A stretch of 6,133 nt of DNA, taken from positions 1 through 6,133 of the forward strand of contig JACNIV010000065.1 in the NCBI GenBank assembly GCA_014382915.1, given 5' to 3'. Position 1 is the stretch's first letter; every line of letters begins with the position of its first letter. Below are positions 1 to 6,115 of the stretch, piece by piece. The position numbers and the translations under genes were made by a program. The notes beneath the pieces are model-generated. The model worked only from the letters and a program-made list of their open reading frames with translations, was not told the origin of the DNA and did no database searches. The stretch is from Candidatus Cloacimonadota bacterium (GTDB lineage Bacteria; Cloacimonadota; Cloacimonadia; Cloacimonadales; TCS61).

Positions 1-508
1 CATAATAGGGATCTACAGATGAGCCATAAGCAGACCAATAGTCATCAACATGCCCCAGAGTGGTTCTTCCATCAAGTCCATTCATAGTTGCACTTAAAGG
101 ACATTGATGTCTCCACATACTTTCGGTTGGAATCCAAACATCACCCCATTCGCTGTTATCCAAAGGCATAACTCCCGGAGTTAATCCTCCACCAGGGCCA
201 GCATACATAAATCGATATCCGGTTCTATCATAATATCCAGCTTGCATAGCTGCAGAAGTTGCAGAACAACCAAAAGACCAATCAAAAGCAGGAACATCAG
301 GCAAAATAACAGATGCTTCAGTCGGTTCTGCAATAGGAGCATGATAATTTTCCGGTGGAATACCTGGCACAATTATTTCATCGATCTCATTTCCATCTTC
401 ATCAATAAACGTACGAACAATGTACTTGCTATCAATCCTGTTTTGTGCCACAAGTTGAAGTGTGGTTAATAATAACATAATCACAAAAAATAATTTCAAT
501 ACTTTCAT
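1..508 (-). CDS. Secreted C39-like cysteine peptidase (N-terminal 169 residues, cut by window edge)
   Basis: The frame is open from ATG (508-506) to the left edge, so the C-terminus is missing. A purine-rich AGAGAGGGG lies just upstream of the ATG as ribosome binding site. Residues 1-21 are a signal peptide: Lys at 2 and 5, a hydrophobic core, and a likely cut after LVA, before Gln22. Residues 22-70 are a polar linker. From residue 71 the sequence reads VPAFDWSFGCSATSAAMQAG, followed by YYDRTGY and an MYAGP motif. This is the start of a papain-like C39-type fold, with Cys81 as probable nucleophile. GHVDDYW (152-158) and YGSSVDPYY follow, as in secreted C39-like proteins of Cloacimonadota-type bacteria. 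The catalytic His and Asp may lie outside the window; His153 is one candidate. Export is clear; proteolytic activity is inferred, because some relatives may only bind. It lies 67 bp downstream of the kinase gene on the same strand, and may or may not share its transcript. Confidence 0.8.
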   Translation of the reverse strand, partial: MKVLKLFFVIMLLLTTLQLVAQNRIDSKYIVRTFIDEDGNEIDEIIVPGIPPENYHAPIAEPTEASVILPDVPAFDWSFGCSATSAAMQAGYYDRTGYRFMYAGPGGGLTPGVMPLDNSEWGDVWIPTESMWRHQCPLSATMNGLDGRTTLGHVDDYWSAYGSSVDPYY

Positions 509-575
509 TTTCCCCTCTCTTTATTAATTTTATTCTGCTTAAAAAATTAAAATACAGTTTTCCTGTCAAATTTAT
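509..575 (-). promoter_or_regulatory. Intergenic spacer with TTGACA box and weak hairpin/T-rich run
   Basis: This 67-bp gap lies between the kinase stop and the peptidase start. On the minus strand a perfect TTGACA (569-564) could be a -35 box for the peptidase gene, but no good -10 box lies 16-18 bp downstream. It overlaps a 4-bp inverted repeat, ACAG/CTGT (554-557 and 563-566, 5-nt loop). On the minus strand this is followed by ATTTTAATTTTTT, which could act as a weak terminator for the kinase transcript. Neither reading is strong. Confidence 0.25.
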
Positions 576-1916
576 TTAATATTCAAAAACACTTCTACCA
601 ATAAATTCACGTAAAACAGAATCTGCCGGAACCGGTGAATCATCTTCCACAGCTTCCACTTTATTTAAGAGATCGAATACCCTGGTTGCTCTAATTAATG
701 CGTCTTCACGCAGGGGGTCATCTTTATATCTTTTAGTCCATGTTTTGAATTCGGTAAACAGCTTTGCTTTGTATAATGCAATTTCGTACGGCATGGCGCT
801 GTTAATTATAAAATCGGTCGTATTAATAAATGGAATAATATGCCTGATCTCGCTGGAGCGAACATAATGCCAGTGCTCCAGAGTTTGACGTGGATTGTAT
901 GCCCGATGTGCAGCATCACGCAGCATGCGGCGTATCATGCGCAGGTCTGTCCAGCGGATGAATCGTCCATCCGGACCTTTCATTTGCAGAAGAGGTTCTA
1001 TGTACACTTTGAATTTATATTCATCGGGGATGCTTTCACTCATTTGCGGGTAAAGTCCGTGCAGGCTGTCTATGAGAAGTATCTCGTTCTTTTTCAGCTT
1101 CATTGCCGTGCGGTTCAAATGACGCGCACCCGTTTTAAAATCGTAAAAGGGAATTTTGATCTCTTTACCATCGCAGAGTTTTTTTATATGATCGTTGATC
1201 ATTGCCAGGTCCAGAGCCTGGGGAGTTTCAAAATCGTAATCACCGAATTCGTCTGTCGGATGCATCTCCAAGTCTAAGAAGTAATTATCCACCACAAAAG
1301 CTTTGAATTTCAAACCGATCTTGTTTAAATGCTGTTCCAGTTTTATGGTTGTGGTGGTTTTGCCGGAAGAGGATGGACCACTCACAAAAACCATTTTCAG
1401 TTCTTTACTTCGCTGGGCAATATTTTCGGCAGCCGTGGTGATATCTTCTTCGTAAGCTGCCTCCGATTCATGCACGATATGAGGAAATTCACCTTTCTTG
1501 ATGCGTTTATTCAAAGCTTCCACAGAATGCAGGTTATGAGAAACCGCCCAATCAAAAATATGCCAGATCTTTGACCAGGGAATGTTTTCTGAGGGATGAG
1601 AATCTTTCCTGGATTTTTCACGCCGATTACGGTTATTTTCTTCCCGGTAAAGAATATAGGTTTTGGCAACCTGTGTATGCCCGTTTTTTATCAGCACTTT
1701 TTCCACTACATCCTGTATCTCTTCGATGTGCGGAGTATAATCGGCTGGAAAAAGTCTTTCCAATTCGACCACAACTTTATTTGCAAGTTTATCAGCAATA
1801 TCTTTATCCCGACCACCCACGGCGACTGCTGCCCGGTAGATGGCATTGGCAATTCTCTTTTCCTTGAACGGTACAATAGCACCACTGCGTTTCACAGCAT
1901 GTTTAAACTTACTCAT
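576..1916 (-). CDS. ATP-cone domain fused to uridine-kinase-like nucleoside kinase
   Basis: This is a cytoplasmic protein of 446 residues. Residues 5-95 form an ATP-cone: AVKRSGAIVPFKEKRI then AIYRAA at the start, and VAKTYILYRE at the end. That domain senses ATP or dATP in ribonucleotide reductases and NrdR. Residues 110-170 are a helical linker. Residues 174-446 are a P-loop kinase of the uridine kinase/phosphoribulokinase class. The Walker A is GPSSSGKT (180-187), and DNYF (210-213) is the substrate-side catalytic Asp motif. YDFETPQALD (227-236) and the LIDSLHGLYP strand (281-290) follow, then TDLRMIRRMLRD (323-334) and a C-terminal LREFIG. The kinase half matches the bacterial nucleoside-kinase family that usually carries an N-terminal TGS/ThrRS-like region; here an ATP-cone takes that place. 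Phosphorylation of uridine or a related nucleoside is inferred, and the substrate is not proven. The start is supported by GAGG (1925-1922), 5 nt before the ATG. It follows the dehydrogenase gene by 51 bp. Confidence 0.88.
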   Translation of the reverse strand: MSKFKHAVKRSGAIVPFKEKRIANAIYRAAVAVGGRDKDIADKLANKVVVELERLFPADYTPHIEEIQDVVEKVLIKNGHTQVAKTYILYREENNRNRREKSRKDSHPSENIPWSKIWHIFDWAVSHNLHSVEALNKRIKKGEFPHIVHESEAAYEEDITTAAENIAQRSKELKMVFVSGPSSSGKTTTTIKLEQHLNKIGLKFKAFVVDNYFLDLEMHPTDEFGDYDFETPQALDLAMINDHIKKLCDGKEIKIPFYDFKTGARHLNRTAMKLKKNEILLIDSLHGLYPQMSESIPDEYKFKVYIEPLLQMKGPDGRFIRWTDLRMIRRMLRDAAHRAYNPRQTLEHWHYVRSSEIRHIIPFINTTDFIINSAMPYEIALYKAKLFTEFKTWTKRYKDDPLREDALIRATRVFDLLNKVEAVEDDSPVPADSVLREFIGRSVFEY

Positions 1917-1944
1917 TTAATCCTCAATATTAATTCTCCTTTTC

Positions 1945-1961
1945 ACTTCCGAAGCGGAAGT
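1945..1961 (-). other. Intercistronic hairpin
   Basis: A perfect inverted repeat, ACTTCCG - AAG - CGGAAGT (plus strand), has 7-bp arms and a 3-nt loop. It sits between the dehydrogenase stop and the kinase start. No T-run follows on either strand, so it does not look like an intrinsic terminator. It could mark mRNA processing or stability, or tune expression of the downstream kinase, whose ribosome binding site begins about 20 nt later. Confidence 0.5.
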
Positions 1962-1967
1962 AGAAGA

Positions 1968-3218
1968 TTATATTTTAATAATTTTCTCTGCCATCATCCA
2001 ACCGTGAGCAGTAGCATAGATAATAGACCGCGTAGCGCCGGAGCAATCACCGATGAACTTGAGGTTATCGAAATGATCGTTGTGTAGCCTGTTCGAATAG
2101 AACTTGATCTCGGGAGCATATAACAGATTGTCATCATTTGCCACGCCAGGAACTACTTCGTTTAAATTCTCAATAAAATCGATTATGCTTTCTGCAATGC
2201 GGCGTGGGTAAGCAAGATTGATATCTCCCAGGATGTATTTATCTTTTTCCAGAGTGGGAAAGACCCGATACAGGTGTTTGGTTCTTTTGGAGCTTTTGAA
2301 GTTATTGTATGTTTGCAGAATAACTTTATTTTCGCCTGCCAGCAGGTTCGTAAGTTTGGCAATGTGCGAGCCGAACCCGATGGGATCGTTGAACGGTTGG
2401 GTAAGCTGGACTGTTGTAAGAATGGCAAAGTTGGTGTTCTTACTTTTTTCCTTCAATTTGGAATGCCCGTTCACAGTTACAAAATCATCATAATTTTCGG
2501 TAACAACAAAGCCGCTGGGGTTGTTACAGAAAGTACGTACCATATAACCTGTCTTACTTTTGTACTTCACTTTGAATTCGTACATTTCCCTGTTCAATTC
2601 TTCCACAATATGATCCGGCAGTTCATAACGTATTCCCAGATCAACTTGCGTATTGTCGGTTATAAGTTCAGGAAATTTCCCGATCACATTTTTTACCAGT
2701 TTATGTCCGCTTCTGCCTACAGCTACCACCACCATATCAAAGCTGTCTTTGTTATTCAATATAACCGTATTGGCAATCGGTTCGATATCAAGGATCGGTG
2801 CTTCAAAATGGAAATGAATGTTCTTTAAATTCTTAAAATCTTCATATATGGAATAAAGAACCTTTTTCAGCTGGTCTGTACCAATGTGGTAAAAATCAGA
2901 ATGAATAGGCTGGAAACCTTTTTCATAGAATTTATTGTAGTATTCCTTCTTGGCAAAAGAACTGCCCTTCTCATATTTTTTATCTTCAGTTTTATCGATG
3001 TAATAATTCACAAGTTGTTTTTGCAGATCCATATCGACATCGATATTTCCACCCATTTCATTGGATACGAACAGTTTACCGTCTGCCCGTATTCCCGAGA
3101 TACTCGATGAATAAATATCTTTGCTCTTTTCAAAAATGTGAATTTCATGCTTGGTATTTTTTATTCGTTCTATAAACCCGATAGCTGCTGCACCAAACCC
3201 GATAATTGCTATTCTCAT
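1968..3218 (-). CDS. FAD-dependent dehydrogenase, COG2509-type
   Basis: This is a cytoplasmic flavoprotein of 416 residues. The N-terminus MRIAIIGFGAAAIG is a Rossmann dinucleotide-binding strand-loop (G7, G9, with Ala12 in place of the usual third Gly). It is followed by the acidic residue Glu30 at the end of the second strand (IHIFEKS), the expected FAD-ribose contact. Residues 160-171 (DMVVVAVGRSGH) form the second FAD-contact segment. RTFCNNPSGFVV (228-239) and VNGHSKLKEKSKNTNFAI (249-266) align by eye with the FCMCPGG and VNGMS blocks of COG2509 flavoproteins. The C-terminus KFIGDCSGATRSI (387-399) is the FAD pyrophosphate-binding GD motif. Substrate and electron acceptor are unknown for the family. 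Relatives are usually somewhat longer. The start is supported by AAAGGAA, 5 nt upstream of the ATG. It is the first gene of the leftward pair with the kinase and reads from the divergent promoter region. Confidence 0.85.
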   Translation of the reverse strand: MRIAIIGFGAAAIGFIERIKNTKHEIHIFEKSKDIYSSSISGIRADGKLFVSNEMGGNIDVDMDLQKQLVNYYIDKTEDKKYEKGSSFAKKEYYNKFYEKGFQPIHSDFYHIGTDQLKKVLYSIYEDFKNLKNIHFHFEAPILDIEPIANTVILNNKDSFDMVVVAVGRSGHKLVKNVIGKFPELITDNTQVDLGIRYELPDHIVEELNREMYEFKVKYKSKTGYMVRTFCNNPSGFVVTENYDDFVTVNGHSKLKEKSKNTNFAILTTVQLTQPFNDPIGFGSHIAKLTNLLAGENKVILQTYNNFKSSKRTKHLYRVFPTLEKDKYILGDINLAYPRRIAESIIDFIENLNEVVPGVANDDNLLYAPEIKFYSNRLHNDHFDNLKFIGDCSGATRSIIYATAHGWMMAEKIIKI

Positions 3219-3423
3219 TTAAATTCCTTTTTCAATAAAATTTATATTTCGAAGTTTAGTTTTTATTTAAAACCGTCAAATTCTTTTTAACAATTCACAA
3301 GCATTTGGAGATTTATGCATTATAATACAATATTTAATATTTCATACTTGACAAAGAGATTTCAAATTCAATTCATTGACATGGTAAAGATCGATTTAAA
3401 TTAAATGTTTAAGGAGGAGAAAA
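3219..3423. promoter_or_regulatory. Divergent intergenic promoter region
   Basis: This very AT-rich 205-bp gap separates the leftward dehydrogenase/kinase pair from the rightward secreted-protein gene, so promoters for both should lie here. The 8-mer ATTATAAT (3319-3326) contains a consensus TATAAT on each strand (3321-3326 plus, 3324-3319 minus). It would give leaders of roughly 90 nt in both directions, although neither has a convincing -35. Two perfect TTGACA hexamers on the plus strand, at 3348-3353 and 3376-3381, are 28 bp apart and lack a strong -10 at standard spacing. On the minus strand there is a TTGACG at 3279-3274. AAGGAGG (3411-3417) is a strong ribosome binding site 6 nt before the plus-strand ATG. 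No small gene or structured RNA is evident. Confidence 0.45.
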
Positions 3424-5865
3424 ATGAAAAAGTTTATTTTTAGTTTAATTTTCATTAGTTTAATTTCATTGCAGGTATTTGCATTTCAGGGAAGTGATAA
3501 ATTGGAAATCATCAGGAAAAAAACTGCACTTCGATTGGTGCGGAATGATCATCATAATTCAGAGCGTATAAAAATTCCCGATCCTTTCCAGTTTGATCAT
3601 AATAAGCGGGAAAAAACAACTGTAAAATCTTATCCAACTGAATCCGGAAACAGAGATTTGATGGATGTGAAGATAAACGGAGAAGATCAGGCAACTATCG
3701 TTCAGGGAGATGACTTTGTTGTAACCATCTATTTTTCTGATGGCTGCTCGGAAGCAAATGTGAGCATGTGGGCAGATATGAACGGCAATGAAATCTGGGA
3801 AGATGATATCGATCTGCTTGTTCCCGATATGCAAGATGAAATAATGGATAATGACCTTGATGATGAAGACCCAACCGTGGGAGTATATCAGATGACATTT
3901 TATGGGGATGAAGACGGACCGAACAGGGTTTCCAACCTGGGTTGTTTTTTTGTAGCAGAAGATGCTGGTGGCATCGATGATGCTTTTTTATGGATAGATC
4001 CGATCACATCAGATTATTCCGTTTCCGGTTTGGTTACTCCGGCAGCTCCAAATGTTATAATTGCAGCTATGTCCAGTGAAGAGAATATGTGGATGACAGC
4101 TACTGATGCATCAGGAAATTATCAAAATTTTGTACCTGTAGTAACGGATTATATGGTTATGGCTTTTGATCCGATTGGTGTTCTGGGCGGCGGGATGTTC
4201 CCGGATACGGTTTATGTAGATGTAAATATCAATGGCCATATTACCGGTTATAATTTCAATTTTATTCCGGGAAATGCTAATATCGAAGGAACGGTTCTGG
4301 ATGAGAATGGTGCTCCGTTAGTGGGTGTAACAGTTTATGCCGAAGGTCAAATGCCAGGTGGTGTTACAACTGAAACTAACAGTTCGGGATATTACAATCT
4401 TACTGTAATCGAAGGCTGGTGGGAGGTTGGATTCAATTGGGATGATCTGATTCCGGATTATTTACCTGTAGAAGAAGTTGAGGTTTATGTTGAAGAAGGT
4501 GGCACGGAAACAGTAGATTTCCTGATTTATGAAACTGATTCAACAATAGAAGGTACAGTATATTTAGATGATATTCCTGCAGCCGGATTTGAAATCGATT
4601 CTTGGAGTGAAATTGGAATGACAGAAACCGATAGTGAACAGGGCGGTAGTTATGTTCTACATGTGGCAAGTGAAGCGGATGCAATGGGTGGCTATAGCGT
4701 GAATGTGGATATCTGGGATATCCCGGACGTATATGTTGTTGAATCTTACAATAATATTATGTCCGGTTCCACGGGAATCGATTTCCATATTTACACAGTT
4801 ACAGGTGGAGTTGAAGGGCATATATACGATTCCGTTACATTGGAACCTGCAGAAGATTGCTGGGTAAATGCATTCGATGGCACAAACTGGTTTGGAACCG
4901 GCACAGATGATGAAGGATATTATCAGTTACCTCTGCCAAACGGAACTTATGAGATCAGCGCCCAGGGTGAAATGTATTACCTGCAAACAGTACCCGATGT
5001 TGTGATTGAAGATGAAATGATCACTATGGATTTCTATCTCAATCCGATCTCATTTGATGGTGCTCTGGAAGGATATGCTTACGTAGAAGGAACAACCGAT
5101 CCTATTGAAGGAGTTGATATCTGGGTATACAGCGATACTTATTTTACAGGAACCTGCACAAATGAATTTGGTTTTTATCACCTTGACCTTCCCAATGGCG
5201 TCTATGTGTTTGATGCGTGGCATGTTAGTTACTACAATGTTCATATAGATGATATTTTTATTGAAAACAATATAGTTCAGCAAAATTTTGAGATGGAACC
5301 GGTTATTTTTGATGGTTCACTTTCAGGATATGTTTATGAAGAAGGAACTACAAATCCGATCATCAATGCAAATATCAGCGTGGGAACTCAGGGGTATTGG
5401 AATATGACGTATTCTGATGGAACAGGTTATTATTACTTTGATCTGCCCAATGGAATTTATTCACTGGATTGCTGGAAAGATGGTTACCTGGGTTTTCACG
5501 AAGATAATATTATTATTAACGATGATAATGTTGTCTTTGATATTTATCTGGTTCCGGATGTTAACTCCGACAATGAGTTAATATTACCTGCAAGCAGTTT
5601 GTCTCAGAATTATCCCAATCCTTTCAACCCGGAAACGACTATTTCATTTACCACCGAGAACACCGAGAACACGAAATTAATTATCTTTAATATCAAAGGA
5701 CAAAAAGTACGCACACTGATAAATGAAGAATTTCCAGCAGGTAGGCATTCAGTATTATGGGATGGCAGGGATGACAAGTGTGAACCTGTTTCTTCAGGAC
5801 TCTATTTCTTTAAATTAGAAACAGGTACTTTCAGTTCTGTTAAGAAAATGATCTTAATAAAATAA
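3424..5865 (+). CDS. Secreted modular protein: carboxypeptidase-regulatory-like repeats plus C-terminal sorting-type domain
   Basis: This 813-residue protein is exported. Residues 1-20 are a signal peptide (KK, hydrophobic core, cut after VFA). Residues 21-75 are a basic, His-rich spacer. Residues 76-195 form an acidic domain containing DMNGNEIWEDD (118-128), which resembles a calcium-binding loop. Residues 197-711 are six tandem beta-sandwich modules of about 80-86 residues. Their hallmarks are a GxV(Y) strand, a PxxGVxVxA strand, T(D/N)xxGYY and LPNGxY, as in carboxypeptidase-regulatory-like (transthyretin-fold) domains. Residues 725-813 carry NYPNPFNPETTISF, IFNIKGQKVRTL, PAGRHSVLWDGRDD, SSGLYFFKL and a basic KKMILIK end. 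This is a FlgD-like Ig domain of the kind used as a type IX sorting signal. No catalytic domain is seen, so an adhesive, structural or binding role at the surface is inferred. The start is fixed by AAGGAGG at 3411-3417. It ends TAA-TAG and is followed by a terminator, so it is probably monocistronic. Confidence 0.88.
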   Translation: MKKFIFSLIFISLISLQVFAFQGSDKLEIIRKKTALRLVRNDHHNSERIKIPDPFQFDHNKREKTTVKSYPTESGNRDLMDVKINGEDQATIVQGDDFVVTIYFSDGCSEANVSMWADMNGNEIWEDDIDLLVPDMQDEIMDNDLDDEDPTVGVYQMTFYGDEDGPNRVSNLGCFFVAEDAGGIDDAFLWIDPITSDYSVSGLVTPAAPNVIIAAMSSEENMWMTATDASGNYQNFVPVVTDYMVMAFDPIGVLGGGMFPDTVYVDVNINGHITGYNFNFIPGNANIEGTVLDENGAPLVGVTVYAEGQMPGGVTTETNSSGYYNLTVIEGWWEVGFNWDDLIPDYLPVEEVEVYVEEGGTETVDFLIYETDSTIEGTVYLDDIPAAGFEIDSWSEIGMTETDSEQGGSYVLHVASEADAMGGYSVNVDIWDIPDVYVVESYNNIMSGSTGIDFHIYTVTGGVEGHIYDSVTLEPAEDCWVNAFDGTNWFGTGTDDEGYYQLPLPNGTYEISAQGEMYYLQTVPDVVIEDEMITMDFYLNPISFDGALEGYAYVEGTTDPIEGVDIWVYSDTYFTGTCTNEFGFYHLDLPNGVYVFDAWHVSYYNVHIDDIFIENNIVQQNFEMEPVIFDGSLSGYVYEEGTTNPIINANISVGTQGYWNMTYSDGTGYYYFDLPNGIYSLDCWKDGYLGFHEDNIIINDDNVVFDIYLVPDVNSDNELILPASSLSQNYPNPFNPETTISFTTENTENTKLIIFNIKGQKVRTLINEEFPAGRHSVLWDGRDDKCEPVSSGLYFFKLETGTFSSVKKMILIK
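4012..5556 (+). repeat. Six tandem carboxypeptidase-regulatory-like modules
   Basis: These are protein-level repeats inside the secreted protein, approximately: module 1 4012-4266, module 2 4279-4527, module 3 4540-4797, module 4 4804-5046, module 5 5050-5304, module 6 5305-5556. Shared landmarks are an opening Gly-x-Val/Tyr strand, a (T/S)D-x-x-G-Y-Y turn in the middle and, in modules 4-6, a LPNG(T/V/I)Y strand before the closing strands. Modules 1-3 are diverged, while 5 and 6 are clearly closer to each other, which implies later duplication at that end. Boundaries are by eye and good to a few residues. Confidence 0.75.
5053..5556 (+). repeat. Recent tandem duplication (modules 5 and 6, 255-bp period)
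   Basis: Both copies begin TTTGATGGT (5053 and 5308), an offset of exactly 255 bp or 85 codons. Nearly the same series of blocks recurs: FDG(A/S)L, G-Y-(A/V)-Y, EGTT(D/N)PI, FYHLDLPNG against YYFDLPNG, and an acidic closing strand with an Asn pair. DNA similarity is still visible over the first 50-odd bases, for example GGATATG and GAAGGAAC. No gap is needed at the start of the alignment. Confidence 0.65.
5596..5862 (+). other. C-terminal FlgD-like Ig / type IX-style sorting domain
   Basis: Residues 725-813 of the secreted protein. The opening SLSQNYPNPFNPETTISF is followed by strands LIIFNIKGQKVRTL, the AGRHSVLWDGRDD turn, SSGLYFFKLETG and the basic tail KKMILIK. In Bacteroidota, domains with this build direct cargo through the type IX secretion system and are removed on export. 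In Cloacimonadota-like bacteria the same role is assumed but not shown. It marks the protein as outer-surface or released. Confidence 0.75.
5653..5670 (+). repeat. Two perfect copies of a 9-bp in-frame repeat (ACCGAGAAC)
   Basis: ACCGAGAAC occurs twice back to back and codes for T-E-N-T-E-N in the C-terminal domain. It is followed by AC-GAAA, which looks like a degraded third unit. Because the unit is a multiple of three, gain or loss of copies would keep the frame and only lengthen the loop between the first two strands. Confidence 0.7.
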
Positions 5866-5885
5866 TAGAAGGTTTTTATAGAAAA

Positions 5886-5919
5886 AAACGGCTCGTAATT
5901 TCCGAGCCGTTTCTTTTTA
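5886..5919. terminator. Strong bidirectional intrinsic terminator
   Basis: The left arm AAACGGCTCG (5886-5895) and right arm CGAGCCGTTT (5903-5912) pair perfectly over 10 bp, around the 7-nt loop TAATTTC. On the plus strand it is followed by TTCTTTTT. On the minus strand the run of seven A (5882-5888) supplies a T-tract. It lies 20 bp after the stop of the secreted-protein gene and 14 bp from the stop of the minus-strand frame on the right, so it can end transcription from both sides. Confidence 0.92.
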
Positions 5920-5926
5920 TACATGT

Positions 5927-6115
5927 TTAAAATCGTTCTAACTCATCATCAATATCGCTGCCACGCATCCTGTGCACATCATCGAGAGGTAGATTTAACT
6001 CCATGGCGATTGCTTCACTTTCCCATTCTTGTGCTGCCAATTTTAAAACCATCTTTTTCTGGAATTCACTATCACCAAAACCACGGGTGGACCGCTGGCT
6101 TTTATCTTTAAAATC
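5927..6115 (-). CDS. Small or disrupted minus-strand reading frame, unrecognised
   Basis: I do not recognise this gene. The minus-strand frame runs 62 codons from after a TAA (6118-6116) to TAA at 5929-5927, converging on the bidirectional terminator. It reads like a real protein: RSTRGFGDSEFQKKMVLKLA, then AQEWESEAIAMELNLPLDDV, ending DIDDELERF. Residues 32-50 have the look of a helix-turn-helix (ESEAIA, ELNLPLDD, VHRM). The only ATG that would give a useful product is at 6052-6050 (41 residues), and it lacks a good ribosome binding site. No GTG or TTG lies in frame between the upstream stop and that ATG. The coding-like sequence upstream of the ATG suggests either an unusual start or the 3' end of a longer gene broken by a stop or frameshift, in the genome or in the assembly. 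Confidence 0.4.
   Translation of the reverse strand, partial: DFKDKSQRSTRGFGDSEFQKKMVLKLAAQEWESEAIAMELNLPLDDVHRMRGSDIDDELERF

Noticed and set aside
181..372. Minus-strand 63-codon frame
   Set aside because: It overlaps the secreted peptidase in another frame. The peptidase has a signal peptide, ribosome binding site and catalytic motif.
840..1277. Plus-strand 145-codon frame in a more G+C-rich stretch
   Set aside because: It lies wholly antisense to the conserved kinase domain, whose motifs are intact; it is a shadow.
1945..1961. Hairpin as a terminator of the dehydrogenase gene
   Set aside because: No T-tract follows on the minus strand (GAAAAGGAG follows instead), so it is listed only as a structural element.
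1596..2087. Plus-strand 163-codon frame
   Set aside because: It runs antisense across the 5' end of the kinase gene, the intergenic hairpin and the 3' end of the dehydrogenase gene. It has no ribosome binding site and no recognisable motif.
4012..5556. Repeat array as CRISPR or a satellite
   Set aside because: The repeats are long, diverged and in frame inside one protein; they are protein modules without spacers.
5923..6111. Plus-strand 62-codon frame at the right edge
   Set aside because: It starts immediately after the terminator T-run, has no ribosome binding site, and has an implausible His/Cys-rich composition. The opposite strand looks more protein-like there.
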